The notes under the pieces were generated by a model. The model had not been told where the DNA came from and did not search any database. It was given only the letters and a program-made list of their open reading frames with translations. Below, in pieces: positions 12,803 to 64,000 of a stretch of DNA of 64,000 bases (its first letter is position 1; every line of letters begins with the position of its first letter). Source of the stretch: Cheilinus undulatus. Lineage: Eukaryota > Chordata > Actinopteri > Labriformes > Labridae. Location of the stretch: contig NC_054885.1 in NCBI RefSeq assembly GCF_018320785.1, forward strand, positions 12,894,421 to 12,958,420, written 5' to 3'. The translations under genes and the position numbers were made by a program.

Positions 12803-12893
12803 ACTCAAGCTGTGCAAGATGGATCTGCCTGATAACAGACATGAGATCTGGCCAGCCCCTCTGCTTTGTAAGGTTAAAAAATAGAAACGATAA
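12803..12893 (+). repeat. Direct repeat, left copy
   Basis: The segment beginning ACTCAAGCTGTGCAAGATGG and ending near ACGATAA is repeated, with about ten differences, at 13294-13383. The two copies bracket the NMRK2-like pseudogene. In the right copy the repeat is continuous with the pseudogene's coding frame, so the left copy may be the tail of a second, otherwise lost, copy. Confidence 0.85.
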
Positions 12894-12907
12894 CGAGCTC
12901 TGAAATC

Positions 12908-13330
12908 ATGCAGTACATCAGCGGCATCGGCGGCGCGACCAATGGAGGGAAAATTCAAGTCATCAGTGCTCTGGACATGGACTCCATGATGAGTACGATC
13001 TATGCAAGGTCAGAGAACCCAGTGAAGTTTGAGAAACCTCATGGCGTTAATAACACCCTGGACACTGAGATTGTCCCAAAGTCTGACACTAAGGAGGAGA
13101 CTCACATCCTTATTGTGGAAGGCTTTCTGCTTTACACCTAAAAACCTTTGATCGACATGCTGAACCAACGTTAATTTATTTCCATCCTGAAGAATGCAAA
13201 AAGAGGAGGTTCTCTAGGAACTACACGGTGCCAGATCCACCCGCCCTGTTCGATGGCCACGTCTGGCCCATGTATTTGAAACACAAGAACATCACTCAAG
13301 CTGTGCAAGATGGATCTGCCTGATGACAGA
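12908..13330 (+). pseudogene. nmrk2: NMRK2-like (nicotinamide riboside kinase) pseudogene
   Basis: The reading frame starts ATG at 12908 with [10 protein letters not shown], the Walker A region of nicotinamide riboside kinases, which phosphorylate nicotinamide riboside in NAD salvage. It then jumps to [14 protein letters not shown] and [12 protein letters not shown], both family blocks. The intervening residues (after the P-loop lysine, through the substrate-binding segment) are deleted. Two in-frame stops follow (13139 and 13172). After a one-base shift the family block NYTVPDPPALFDGHVWPMY is readable at about 13218-13275. The NPVKF...HGV and NYTVPDPP words fit NMRK2 (the muscle form) better than NMRK1. 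No introns interrupt it, so a retrocopy is likely. The gene cannot make a kinase. Confidence 0.8.
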
Positions 13331-13383
13331 CATGAAATCTGGCCAGCCCCTCTGTTTGCAAGGTTAAAAAAGAAAAATGATAA
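13294..13383 (+). repeat. Direct repeat, right copy
   Basis: This is the right copy of the 90-bp direct repeat that brackets the NMRK2-like pseudogene. It begins directly after the codons for the pseudogene's MYLKHKNI segment and includes a TGA that would end that frame. Confidence 0.85.
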
Positions 13384-14238
13384 TTATAACTTCATTCATG
13401 CCCTTTTTAACTTTACATAGACAACTCCTAAGATTGCAAAGAAAACAAAACATATTAAAAAATGACCCGTTTATACTGTCCTCTGTTCTATTTACTTGGT
13501 CTTGTTGCATTTTGTTTGTCTTTTTGTTAAATGGATTGACCACTCTCTGTTTGGCCAGACTATTGCTTTCTCATCGTGCTAGCTTTCTTAGTTCCTGTCT
13601 TTCCTTAATCTGCTTGTAAATGCACTTTAAGTAACTGTTACTTTGTTATAATTACGTCCGCACATTTTTAATGGGATGCTTTTGATGCACTGCTTGGAGC
13701 CCCTAAGTCTGATTGGTGTTTTACACACTGAAAAATGCATTGCTTTGGACAATAGTTTCTGCTAAATGCAATTGTTACATTATATTACAAATCAGGAGTC
13801 TCAAATTTCAATAGAAGTTGAATGTATAGAATAAATATGGAATATAAGTTTCCACATATTTAAATCAATTATTTATGATTTAATCTGGGAAACATAGATA
13901 TCTTTGTTTTATTGGAGTCTGTCTCGGTCTGGAATGTGTTAAATGTCTGGCCGACCCCCCCTGACGTAAAGACAAACAGTTGTGTGTGATCAGTTTAGCA
14001 GACAGACACAATTCAAGCGTCGCTCTAACAAACCTAATCTTCCCTGATCCCAGAAAATGAGGCGCACCGTGTCGGGACTGTAAGCCCCCTAAGCTAACGT
14101 CTTTAGCAATCATTGGTTTTTAATGGACAGTCTGAAGGATTACAATTCAAACCATGTCAAAAGTGACACAATACATCTATACATAGACTCTTCAGAGTAC
14201 AAAATGGACATACGTGACATTTCCATGAAGCCAGATCT
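13384..14238. other. Intergenic, upstream of myosin gene A
   Basis: No exon is recognised. This is the presumed distal promoter region of gene A. No clear cluster of muscle regulatory sites was found apart from the CArG-like and TATA boxes listed just downstream. Confidence 0.35.
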
Positions 14239-14292
14239 CCAAATATAGAAGAAGAAGGCTTTGTGAAATGAGCCAAACCACGGACTATAAAA
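14239..14292 (+). promoter_or_regulatory. Gene A core promoter: CArG-like site and TATA box
   Basis: CCAAATATAG at 14239-14248 is one base off the CArG box bound by serum response factor. TATAAAA lies at 14286-14292. A start of transcription about 25-30 bases downstream, near 14317, would give a short 5' UTR exon that ends at the consensus donor at 14398. The TATA call is strong by position; the CArG site is only a suggestion. Confidence 0.6.
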
Positions 14293-14316
14293 GCTGTCAG
14301 AGTCTCGTTACTGTGA

Positions 14317-14397
14317 CTGACGTCTGTGTCGTTCTTCAAAACAAGAATCCATTCAAGGCTTCATAAAATATTTAGGATTTGTGTCTGCAGCTCTCTG
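14317..14397 (+). other. Gene A 5' UTR exon (start inferred)
   Basis: A consensus donor (CTCTCTG then GTGAGT) lies at 14397/14398. A pyrimidine-rich acceptor ending CTGCAG at 14474 precedes the coding exon. The implied 77-bp intron (14398-14474) sits in the 5' UTR, as in other fish muscle MYH genes. The 5' end is placed only from the TATA box position. Confidence 0.55.
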
Positions 14398-14483
14398 GTG
14401 AGTTTGATGCTCTTTAACTCACTCAGCTTTGCTTTTATCTGCTCAGTTTTAGAGTTTTATTACTTTATCTGCAGCTGGACATA

Positions 14484-32783
<18,300 letters not shown>

Positions 32784-32788
<5 letters not shown>

Positions 32789-32909
32789 AACTTATCTGTG
32801 GGGCAAGATCTCAAAAATGTCAGGTTTGATGACTTCAGGAAACAAACCTGACTAAGCCTTTACTCTTTTGGATTAATCTTAATCCAGTTGTCAGAAGACC
32901 TTTAATAAA
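32784..32909 (+). terminator. Gene A poly(A) signals
   Basis: AATAAA at 32784-32789 overlaps the stop codon (TAA at 32786-32788). A second AATAAA lies at 32904-32909, about 115 bases after the stop, and is the more plausible cleavage signal because the first would leave almost no 3' UTR. Neither is proven. Confidence 0.5.
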
Positions 32910-33261
32910 GCCACACAAGAACAGTTCCTTAAATGACAGTTTAAAGAAATGATTAGATTACATTTGTCATAAGACGTAGGAATCTGTGAATGTTATTTAG
33001 AGTTACAGTGAAGAGCAAATATTCAACTTAACTGACACACAAGTAAATTTAATCTGTGAGTCTTATTTTAGGCTCAGACTCACTTTGTTATTTTATTGAT
33101 TTTTAAAATGTCTGTAGAGTCATATCTAAGCTAAGCTGCTGTAAGGTGGTGGACAGGTCAAGTTGTTCCTACTGATGATTGGCTAAATGTTAAGAAATAA
33201 TGCTACCACAAGATGAATTTAGCCACTTCAACAGTATAATCCTCCACATTAACAAGGTACA

Positions 33262-33319
33262 TCAGGATCAGCTTTATTTGCCAAGTATGCTAACACAATA
33301 AAGAATCTGACTCCAGTTA
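33262..33319 (+). repeat. LINE-tail-like fragment
   Basis: TCAGGATCAGCTTTATTTGC followed by CAAGTATGCTAACACA and GAATCTGACTCC resembles the conserved 3' tail shared by many fish non-LTR elements. Only the tail is present. Confidence 0.45.
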
Positions 33320-33559
33320 GCTTTGCTCCCAATGTGCAGTAATCAGATATTAAATATAAAAATTAGGGTTGTCAAGATTATTCAAATGAATTAGGATTGA
33401 TAATGGTTTGTAATTTGTACACTATTTCTTTTCTTTATTGCTTTAATGTCTGACTCCCTGCAGCCACATATATATATAGATAATAAGTCCACCACCACTG
33501 CTCCTTGATGTCTCATTTCACTTTTACTCATTGACCTCTACATTCATTCTTAATCCATA

Positions 33560-33680
33560 AAAAGTTCCCTTTTCTGTGTTAAGTTCATGTTAAATTCTTT
33601 GATCTACCTCTTGAAGCAGGTCTGTATCCAAACAGGAAGTCATTTCCCCTTAGTTTAAGACAGTAGAAAAATCTCAGATG
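33560..33680. repeat. Dispersed repeat, copy 2 (also at window start)
   Basis: It shares GTTCATGTTA, TCCAAACAGGAAG and a following GACAGT-GAAAAAT block with positions 60-160, in the same order. Confidence 0.5.
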
Positions 33681-34445
33681 AAAATATAGTTATATAGAAA
33701 TAAATTAAAGTGAAAAAGTTAAAATTAAGATTAAATGTAATGAAAAGATTTAATCTAAATAAAAACTTATGATCTGTTTGGTATTTTTACTTGTACATAG
33801 AAGTCTGTGGGCATTGATGGTATGGTTGCAAGGTGTGCAGAGGGTGCAATAATACTATGGATATGATCAAAAGTATGAAATATGCAAGAATTTCTGCAGA
33901 TATGCATGAGGTCAATAAAGATAATTTACATTAATTAGTGCAAATATGCATATGAGTTGAGTCATTTTACCACAGTGAGTTTTCTTACAACATTTAAGTT
34001 ACAGTAAAGGAGTAAAGCAGGATATTTTTTATTAAACAGGGCTAAGGTGCTTGTGCGATGGATGTTATATTTTCGGAAACTCTGTGACTGATAGGCGTTC
34101 ATCAGAGTGACAGCCAGGGGGCGGATTGTTTCTGTGTCAGGTTATTTTATTGTGGAGTGTCCACATGACTCAGCAGGACTGCGAGACAATGAACATCTGT
34201 ATCATGACTTCCCAGACACGAGTTATCACATAAACTTGGATGATCCAGTGTGACTTCAGAGGAAAAAGACATGGGGAGGTTCAAAATGGCCAGCTAGCTG
34301 AACTGACATGTTTTCTGTTTGACAGCAAAAAAACAAAAGAGGAGGAAATGAATATGGGGAAAATCATGAAGATTAAATGCCATGTTTTTGAAAGAATGTA
34401 ACATCCATTGGTTATTGTGGGTATTTCATCATAGGCAGCCTGATT

Positions 34446-34447
<2 letters not shown>

Positions 34448-34492
<45 letters not shown>

Positions 34493-34509
34493 TAATAATA
34501 ATTGTTATG

Positions 34510-34551
<42 letters not shown>

Positions 34552-34571
34552 TTTATAATAATAATAATAAT
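34448..34571. repeat. (TAA)n microsatellite
   Basis: This run of AAT/TAA trinucleotides of about 120 bp is interrupted by TGATAATAATAATTGTTATG and by TACTTTT. It is likely to be length-polymorphic. Confidence 0.95.
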
Positions 34572-36217
34572 GGTAGTTATAATAAATTCATGCCAATTAA
34601 AACAACATTAAAAAATGGTAAAAAAAAAAAAACAAAACAATGTAGCACGATACCTGAGCCTCAACAGAGTGAGATAACATTTTTTTTAAAGTTTATACAG
34701 ACAAAGGATAATATGAAACAGGTTTAACTTTTGTATTGATAAGAAATGACACTTCAAGTTTTGTTTCATTGTGCTGGAGAGAGTTTTGGACCATGCAATA
34801 TTTAATGTGCGAGAGACGGGCCATAACAAGGGACAATTCATCAGGCTGGCTACCAGTGAGGGGGACATATGGTTGGGTGTCATCAGCATAAATCGAAATT
34901 TAATTTTGTAATTATGAATGATGGGACCCAGGGTAACATGGAAAATAACAGGGGACAAAGAATAGACTCCATTAAGTGCATTAAGTTTTAAATCAGTAAA
35001 GTTGCAAAATGGTCAAAAGTGATTTTCATGTGTGAGTACAAAGACAAAAATATAAAGACAATTCCTCAAAATCTTGCCTGGATTTAATTTCTCTTCATGT
35101 TTTTTCAGCATCCACACTGCATCACTGATTGCTGCTCAGTGATGATTGATATTAAGTGATGATATTAGGCACTGCTGTCATGTATTTCAACTTTAATGGT
35201 GCTGTTAGCACCTTCTCTAATAGGATGACAGCTCAAGTTACTAACACCGCCATCCTTTTCTAAATGTGGTTGTCATGTGTCGCCCCCCACTCATGATGTT
35301 CACACAGCTTTAGACACCGACACCGTCTCGTGTTAACTCGATAACAAAGCAGACAAACCAGAACACTTCCCTCAAGGAGTCTGGGTCACACTCTCCTTGG
35401 CAGGAAACACAGGGAGAAAAAAACATGACATTAGATATAAGACAAATAGGGTATGATTAGAACATAAACACCTTTTTACACAATATTAACACACGTGTTC
35501 TTTGTTTATTTATGCAAACAGGATCAAGTCTGTAACCAAAGAGTACTTTAAATTTCTTTTATCTAATTTTTGATTTTAGGTTGTTAATTCCTAAGAAAAC
35601 AAACTCAGTTAAAAATGGTGACGGCTTATGTTAAAAAATACATTTTCAAGTTTAACAAGTTGACTTTATAAATTCAAAATATTATGTTTATACATTAATT
35701 GATGACATTATAAAGTTGTAACTTTCCAAGAAATGAAATTCAAAACCCTGGTTGGATCAGAGTCATCTCCTGGATGCTGCCAGTGTGTCGTTTTTTTTCT
35801 GAGTAGCCCCAGTTTACAGAAATGTCCCTTCATAGTCACACGTATTTTCTTATTGCTCAGTCCAAGTAAGTAATATAATTAGATTTGTCTCATTTAAACT
35901 CTATTGTCTCAAAAATTTGAACATTTGAATGGTAATTTTACAACTTTCTAAACTAAAACTTTCTGTAATTTTCTGTATTTTTTAATGTGAACATTCTTTT
36001 TTGTTCCCTTTTTTTTTCTCTCAGAAATTTAAGATTTAATAAAATATAAAAAAATGCAAAGGTTTTTTTCTCATAACTTTACAACTTTGTAATAAAAAAA
36101 AAATCATGTTTGTCTAGAAAAATTAATAGATTGTTTTTATTTTTATTTTTTTAAGTGTAGCCCTAATATGCTGTCATAGGTGTTCAGTAAAAATTGTCTT
36201 ATATGGGCATCTTTCAT

Positions 36218-36320
36218 TGTGGTGTGCCACAGGGCTCTATTCTTGGCCCATTTCTCGTCTCTGTTTAAAGGTGCCAACATAAAATCTTTGTTCATGTTTT
36301 TGTTATCTGATGATGTACCG
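36218..36320 (+). mobile_element. Non-LTR retrotransposon RT relic
   Basis: The frame from 36218 reads CGVPQGSILGPFLVSV then stop. GVPQGS.LGP is the conserved reverse-transcriptase motif of L2/CR1/Rex1-type LINEs. Shortly downstream TCTGATGAT, about 36306-36314, may be the remains of the catalytic (Y/F)ADD motif. Only about 100 bp are recognisable. Confidence 0.7.
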
Positions 36321-37171
36321 ATATGTCATCAACTGAGCTGAAGCTGTAATAAGTAAATAAATCAACAAGTTCAAAACAGTTCCAGACATTTCTGGTCTTT
36401 TTGAATTTAATTTAATATATTTTTTTGCTTTCTTTAACAAAGCAAACAATCTAAGTAGAAAGGTTTTTGTTAGTCTGTGCATTGATGTATCATTATTTAT
36501 TTGTTGAGGGGTTATTTGTTTATTTATTTATTCATTTATTTATTTCTTATAAATAATAATATATGCAAATTGTGTTAAGGGTTTTATAAACTACTTACAG
36601 ATACTTAAAGAATTAATATTCTTCTTTAATATCCCAATGAAAATCTTTAGTTTCTTAAATATCAAATTAAAGCCATTAAACACCCCCAATTGCACAGTTT
36701 TTATCTAATCATCAGTTTTTATTCAATGTTTGTTGATTACATACTAACAGGTTTTGCACATGCTAGATGTTCAGTGGAGTAACAACAACTTTATTGTGCT
36801 TTGACTTAAAAGTGGAAACTTTAAACCCTCCAAAGGACACATTTCCAAGTGTTCTTGTTGACCTTGTCCTGACATTCATGTTGAGTTTGATCCTTTTAAT
36901 CCAAACAAGGAGCCTCGAACAAGCAGCTGGCAGTCAGAAGAAGAAGAAGACGTGAAGGTCATAGATCATCAAGGAGACATTCTGTATGTTTTATACCCAT
37001 AAATGAATCATGATCAACTGAGTGAAACGTGGTCATGGCAAACGAATCCATTTACGCTCATTCAACATGACATTTTTTTCTGATTGTTTAATCATCAAAC
37101 CCTACTTCCTGCTCCTCAGCAACAAACAAACATGAAGCAGTTCTAATGACAGCTCTGACAGTGCTGAAGCT

Positions 37172-37252
37172 GTAAAAATAGATCCTGATGATCACCACCT
37201 GCTGCTGCTGACACGTTCATATTAACACCTGAACATCCCCTGTTATATTTAA
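37172..37252 (+). promoter_or_regulatory. Gene B muscle regulatory sites (MEF2, E-boxes)
   Basis: Four candidate sites lie within 80 bp: GTAAAAATAG at 37172-37181 (one base off the MEF2 consensus), E-box CACCTG at 37196-37201, E-box CACCTG at 37226-37231, and TTATATTTAA at 37243-37252 (fits the MEF2 consensus YTAWWWWTAR). MEF2 and MyoD-family factors are known drivers of fast-muscle MYH promoters. The cluster lies about 90-170 bp upstream of the TATA-like element. Function is inferred from motif match only. Confidence 0.55.
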
Positions 37253-37337
37253 GTGATCGACAATGCTGCTTGATTGACATCTGAGTCACTTTGCCAAATT
37301 TGGAGCGTTGTTTTTTCCTCCTGCAGCTCAATCATCC

Positions 37338-37345
37338 TGATAAAA
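37338..37345 (+). promoter_or_regulatory. Gene B TATA-like element
   Basis: TGATAAAA is followed about 25-30 bases later by the probable first exon, which ends at the donor GTAAGA at 37401. It is a weak match to TATA but in the right place. Confidence 0.45.
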
Positions 37346-37364
37346 GGATCTTGAACTCCTGCTG

Positions 37365-37400
37365 GTGTTCATTCAGAGAAGAGGCGTTCACTGACTGTCG
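37365..37400 (+). other. Gene B 5' UTR exon 1 (start inferred)
   Basis: It ends CTGACTGTCG at 37400 before a good donor (GTAAGAG). The 5' end is inferred from the TATA-like element only. Confidence 0.45.
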
Positions 37401-37499
37401 GTAAGAGAAAGCATTTAAACATCCTTTGATAATCTTTTTAATCTCCTTTCATGACTGCTGGTGTTTCAGCTCTGGTTATCTTTTGTGTTTGACCTGCAG

Positions 37500-37540
37500 C
37501 AGCAAATCTCTGAATTTTAATCAAGCAGCGTGTAAAGCCG
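37500..37540 (+). other. Gene B 5' UTR exon 2
   Basis: An acceptor CTGCAG ends at 37499 and a consensus donor GTGAGT starts at 37541, giving a 41-bp non-coding exon. The next acceptor, TCTGTAG, ends at 37620, eight bases before the start codon. Confidence 0.6.
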
Positions 37541-37628
37541 GTGAGTGAGACAGAAGTTTCTGCATTATGGATCTTTAAAAAGTGATTAAAAACTTAATTT
37601 CTCGCTTCTCCTATCTGTAGCTATCAGC

Positions 37629-57404
<19,776 letters not shown>

Positions 57405-58126
57405 CTGGACAAGACTTAAAAATGTGCATGGAACTCGTATTTAAAAGCAAACACTAAACAGTAGTTTGTAGATCAACATGCTTTCATATATTGACACTAT
57501 CACGTCTCATATCAGTGAAGCATGTTACGTACTAACAATAGTGTGATTTACCCCAGCTAAAACATGAATATAGATTTAATGACATTTAAATCCTGTCATC
57601 AAATGCTGCCTTTAAACAAATCATAATTTTAACATGAAATCTGGTGAATGTGGTGCTGGTTTATAAGCAGGATTTTTCTTAGGAGTTTCCCAGTGGAGAA
57701 AAAAGAGCTATAAGCTGCCTTCTTGTTGAGAACTTCCACTGAGTTCAGCAAAATCCACAACGTGCAGTTTATGTGCACCACTATGCGAGTTTGCACATCG
57801 ACTAGCGACAACAGTAGTTCACCTTTTAGCCTGCTGTGGTTTTTGCCAAATATATAAACCCACAGCACACAAGCGACCCACCTCCTCTGGTCTCTGTTTA
57901 AATCAAACCAGGACTCCACAAGGTATAATTACAAACAGTGTATGTTTACTTTCTTAAATGCACAAGTACAGCCTAAGGATGGAAAAAACAGTAAAGAGTC
58001 ACCTGACCAGGTCTGTGTTGCGAATGTCTAGTAATACACAAAGACTTGGGGTAAATTTTCAGCCTATAATAACGAGGGTTGCTCAACAGCATTTTAAACT
58101 GGATACAGCCAGCTTTTAAGATAAGG

Positions 58127-58518
58127 AATAAAATGTTTTTAAAAGTGTGTCCTATACACTGGATTTTATGCTATTAATGAGACTTATACAATTATTGTTT
58201 TAGTGGGTGGGGTTTCTTTTGAATCAGTGTGCTGTGTCACATATAAATGTATTAATCAAACCATTCATTCATTTAATCATTTATTCAATAATTCTTCACC
58301 TTTAACAACCAGGAGGAGCCACAGTGGTTCTCACACTAAAACACTATGTGGATTTATTAACATAAATGATAATCATTGATAAATCCCACTCAAAATCAGT
58401 GTTTCTCTGTCATGTTTACTTATTGCTGTTTGATCCACACAAATCTGTTTTCAGACCACATTTTCACTTCTCCTCTGCTGCTTTCCTTTTGCTTGTTTTC
58501 AGTTTTAGAACAAATAAA
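58127..58518 (+). terminator. Gene B candidate poly(A) signals
   Basis: AATAAA lies at 58127-58132 and again at 58513-58518, 0.7 and 1.1 kb after the stop codon. Which is used cannot be told from sequence. Confidence 0.4.
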
Positions 58519-58925
58519 TTTCACATTAGAAACTAAAAGGTCTCTTTAGTCACATTCCTTTCTTTTTATGTGCACTTTTTCCATTAATTATGATAATAGT
58601 CCTCTTATAGATCAATATATAATAAAACATATTATATAATAAAACATAACAAGGAGTATTTTTCAACACATATTTTATTGTAATTAAGGCAACATACATC
58701 AGCTACACAACAAAACAACATTATCGTCATCACTTTTTATTTAAAGCCACAATGTGGAGAATTTGGCTCCCTCTAGTGTTTGTATTTACATTCAAATAAA
58801 CCAACAACATTTCTCTTCATATTTTGTGTGTTTGAAATATCTGATGATAAATCCCTCTCTACAAACAAAATATCACATTTTCATCATCCAGAATGATTTC
58901 TGTCATCTTATCTGGGCTTTGTGAT

Positions 58926-58985
58926 GATATATGGATAGATAGATACTTTATTAATCCAGATGGAAATTCAAGATCATCTTAATTT
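58926..58985 (+). repeat. LINE-tail-like GATA repeat fragment
   Basis: ATGGATAGATAGATACTTTA followed by TTAATCCAGATGGAAATTCA is a well-known tail motif of fish non-LTR elements. Only the tail is present. Confidence 0.55.
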
Positions 58986-59166
58986 CTTTGAAAATTTTGC
59001 ATTCTTTTATTTCATTCTTTTACTTAAAAGCAATAAACAACTAAAAGATCACACATAATGGCTTTCAATAGAAACAGACTCAGAATAAATACAGATAAAT
59101 ATGTTAAGAGTATGTTGCACACTATCTCAGACACACAGCAGACTTGATCATCGTTGCTTCCAGAGA

Positions 59167-62275
<3,109 letters not shown>

Positions 62276-62699
62276 CTGAGAGAAGACAATGAATTTGTGT
62301 CTTGAGATGTCAAAATCAGGGATGAGCACAATGAGTGACTTGAGCTTCTAGATGATTAAAATAATTATCAATACTTCCTACTTTCATGTAGCCCCATGTG
62401 TTGTGTCCAAGCTGTAATGCAGCCACTTGCTATGACCTAGGACTGCACTGTCCTGCTCTCCTTACTCTACTGCCCAGCTGAAAACCAGCACAGTAGACAA
62501 ATGGTATCTCATAGGATCAGCACGGGTATATTGACATCAGTATTCAGACCCTTTACTCAGTACTTAGTTGAAGCACCTTTGGCAGCAATTACAGCCTTGA
62601 GTCTTTTTAAATATAGTTCAACAAGCCTTGCACAACAAGATTCAGGGATGTTCTGTTTGATAGAGATCAATTCAAGGCTCTGGCTGGGCCACTCTGGGA

Positions 62700-63239
62700 C
62701 AGTGGTTCTCAAGTGGTGGGTCAGGACCAAATAGTGGGTCGCAGAGCTCTTTCCAGGGGGTCATGAACAAGTTCCCAGAAAAAAAATAGTGGCAAAAAGT
62801 ATAAAATATATGGAAGCCCTAAGTAAACACATATCTGTACTTTTTCTTTTACTTAATTTTCCTGTGATAACAGGAAAGTCAGTCTCCAGTCTCATTTTCC
62901 CCTTCCCCCTCAAGATTTCCCCTTATTTAATTAATTTTCTCAAGATAACAAGGAAATTCCTTACTAATTTACTAAAATTGCATACTGCACAGGGAAAAAG
63001 GAGTTCAAATGAAATGTATGCATGGTTTTTGTATGTATGCCCTTTTCAACATGTTTGAGTTGTCCTGTCTCTATTTAGTTGTGTTTTGTTCTGTTTAAGG
63101 TCCAAACTACAACATTTTTTCATAAATAAGCAATTGAAGCAATTGAAAATGTAAAACCATGTACAAATGTAAAACGAAAAAAAAAAACAATTGGGTTGCG
63201 AATTCTGACAAGGGGGTAGTGACAAGTTGAGAACCACTG
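62700..63239. mobile_element. hAT-like MITE nested in the Tc1 relic
   Basis: The ends CAGTGGTTCTCAA and TTGAGAACCACTG are perfect inverted repeats. The flanks CTCTGGGA (62692-62699) and CTCTAGGA (63240-63247) are an 8-bp target duplication with one change. The body (540 bp) lacks a transposase. Confidence 0.88.
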
Positions 63240-63358
63240 CTCTAGGACATTCAGAGTTGTCCCAAGGCAGCCCCGGTGTTGTCTTGGCTGTGTGCTTAGG
63301 GTCATCATCACGTCAGCCCAGTCTGAGGTCCAGAGTGCTGCAGAACAGGTTTTCATTT

Positions 63359-63948
63359 GCTGTGTTTCTATTACCCTTAGAAATGCGCAAAATCTAAATG
63401 GCTCAATTAAAAATGGAAACACCTGAATTTTGAAAAAACTCTCAAATATCGCTATAAAGTGTTTACGCTCTCATGAGGAGGTTTTTCAGACCCTTCGGTA
63501 TAGAAATATATCGCGAAAGTGCAATGAAAAGCGATTTTTTCCGCATGTACGTGTCACAGGATGTATCGTACTGTGTCACATGTCCAGCTCACTCCGAGAC
63601 AACATGGTGCGGTACGTGTGGACAGAAGAGGAAACAGAGACTTTTCTTAACATCATACTTACACACTTATACGTGGCTTTTGCCATACATACGGACATTG
63701 CCTCTGAACTACCATCCGTCGCCTTCGTCTTTTGTTCAAAGTTATCAAGGCAATCACTGTAGATGTAATCATAACCATACCAACACACAAGGTCCAGCTT
63801 CCTTGCAGCAGTGTCTCGTGAGATGAGATTTTACAAAAATTACGAGGCTCATGACCAAAACACCCTACAAAGCACAACTGAACTTAGTTGAAATTAAATA
63901 GTTATCACTTTTATTTTGCAAAAAACTTTAATGGAAACACAGCTTCTA
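63359..63948. mobile_element. Second MITE nested in the Tc1 relic
   Basis: The ends GCTGTGTTTCTATTA and TTTAATGGAAACACAGC are inverted repeats, and Tc1 sequence is interrupted exactly here. A TT occurs on each side, so the target duplication is short or unclear. The superfamily is not assigned. Open frames inside are not recognisable proteins. Confidence 0.7.
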
Positions 63949-64000
63949 AGGATATTCCTGTACTTTGCTTCAACCCATGACCAGTCCCCCAGTTCCTGCT

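Larger units (their letters stand above)
32910..37171. other. Spacer between genes A and B
   Basis: This 4.3-kb AT-rich spacer holds the repeats listed separately (33262, 33560, 34448, 36218). No exon is recognised on either strand. A minus-strand frame at 34686-34958 has no domain and resembles repeat-derived sequence. Confidence 0.5.
57405..59166. other. Convergent spacer between genes B and C
   Basis: This 1.76-kb stretch separates the two stop codons and must hold both 3' UTRs. No coding exon was recognised. It contains + strand AATAAA signals for gene B and several TTTATT (minus-strand AATAAA) candidates for gene C, for example at about 58672-58677. Confidence 0.6.
62535..64000 (-). mobile_element. 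Tc1-like relic split by two insertions
   Basis: Three pieces of one Tc1-type element are in register: 62535-62699 (TATTCAGACCCTTTACTCAG, then AAGCACCTTTGGCAGCAATT), 63240-63358 (CATTCAGAGTTGTCCCAAGG, then GTCTTGGCTGTGTGCTTAGG) and 63949-64000 (AAGGATATTCCTGTACTTTG, then CCCAGTTCCTGCT). Their order follows a common fish Tc1 family read on the antisense strand, as I recall its consensus. It continues past the window. It lies in gene C intron 31. Confidence 0.75.

Noticed and set aside
63430-63762. 110-codon + strand frame near the right edge
   Set aside because: It is inside the second nested MITE, has no domain, and overlaps other open frames in both directions.
62276-64000. Further gene C exons (exon 31 onward)
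   Set aside because: No minus-strand exon with EEISD-type rod sequence and splice borders was found; the stretch is transposon-filled intron.

Overview
The window looks like nuclear DNA of a ray-finned (teleost) fish. It is AT-rich and intron-containing, and it is scattered with Tc1-like, hAT-like and Harbinger-like DNA transposons plus short LINE relics. Its core is a cluster of sarcomeric myosin heavy chain (MYH) genes whose protein sequences most resemble fish fast skeletal muscle MYHs. Species and exact orthologues cannot be fixed from sequence alone, so no MYH symbols are given.

Layout: 1-14.2 kb is gene-poor. It holds a 20-bp-period minisatellite (520-1395), a hAT-like element with perfect 8-bp target duplications (4708-5551), a degenerate repeat block (6.2-7.7 kb), a Harbinger-like element (9845-10557) and a broken intronless copy of a nicotinamide riboside kinase (NMRK2-like) gene flanked by 90-bp direct repeats (12803-13383). 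MYH gene A (+) codes from 14484 to 32788. It has 38 coding exons and sums to 5805 nt (1934 aa), fully in frame. A 4.5-kb spacer with a (TAA)n microsatellite and a reverse-transcriptase relic follows. MYH gene B (+) codes from 37629 to 57404. It has 39 coding exons, 5844 nt (1947 aa), and two 5' UTR exons preceded by MEF2-like and E-box sites. MYH gene C (-) is partial: its last eight coding exons (387 aa of the rod tail) lie at 59167-62275 and the rest lies beyond the right edge. A and B are head-to-tail; B and C converge with 1.76 kb between their stop codons.

Each intact gene encodes the complete myosin II plan: SH3-like N-terminus, motor with P-loop and switches, actin-binding loop 2, converter, two light-chain-binding IQ sites and about 1,100 residues of coiled-coil rod. 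A and B differ most in loop 1, loop 2, the start of the relay exon, the IQ1 site and the C-terminal tail, while some exons (13 between A and B; 32 between B and C) are nearly identical, which suggests gene conversion. Introns hold most of the transposon load, including nested insertions at 23.6-24.5 kb and 62.5-64 kb.

I found no previously undescribed biological system. The points most worth a second look are gene A's altered 3' end (no separate tail exon, stop codon inside an AATAAA), gene B's unusual GTC splice donors and vestigial duplicate of exon 38, the conversion-like exon identities, the NMRK2-like pseudogene, and the link between the minisatellite and the interior of the hAT elements.
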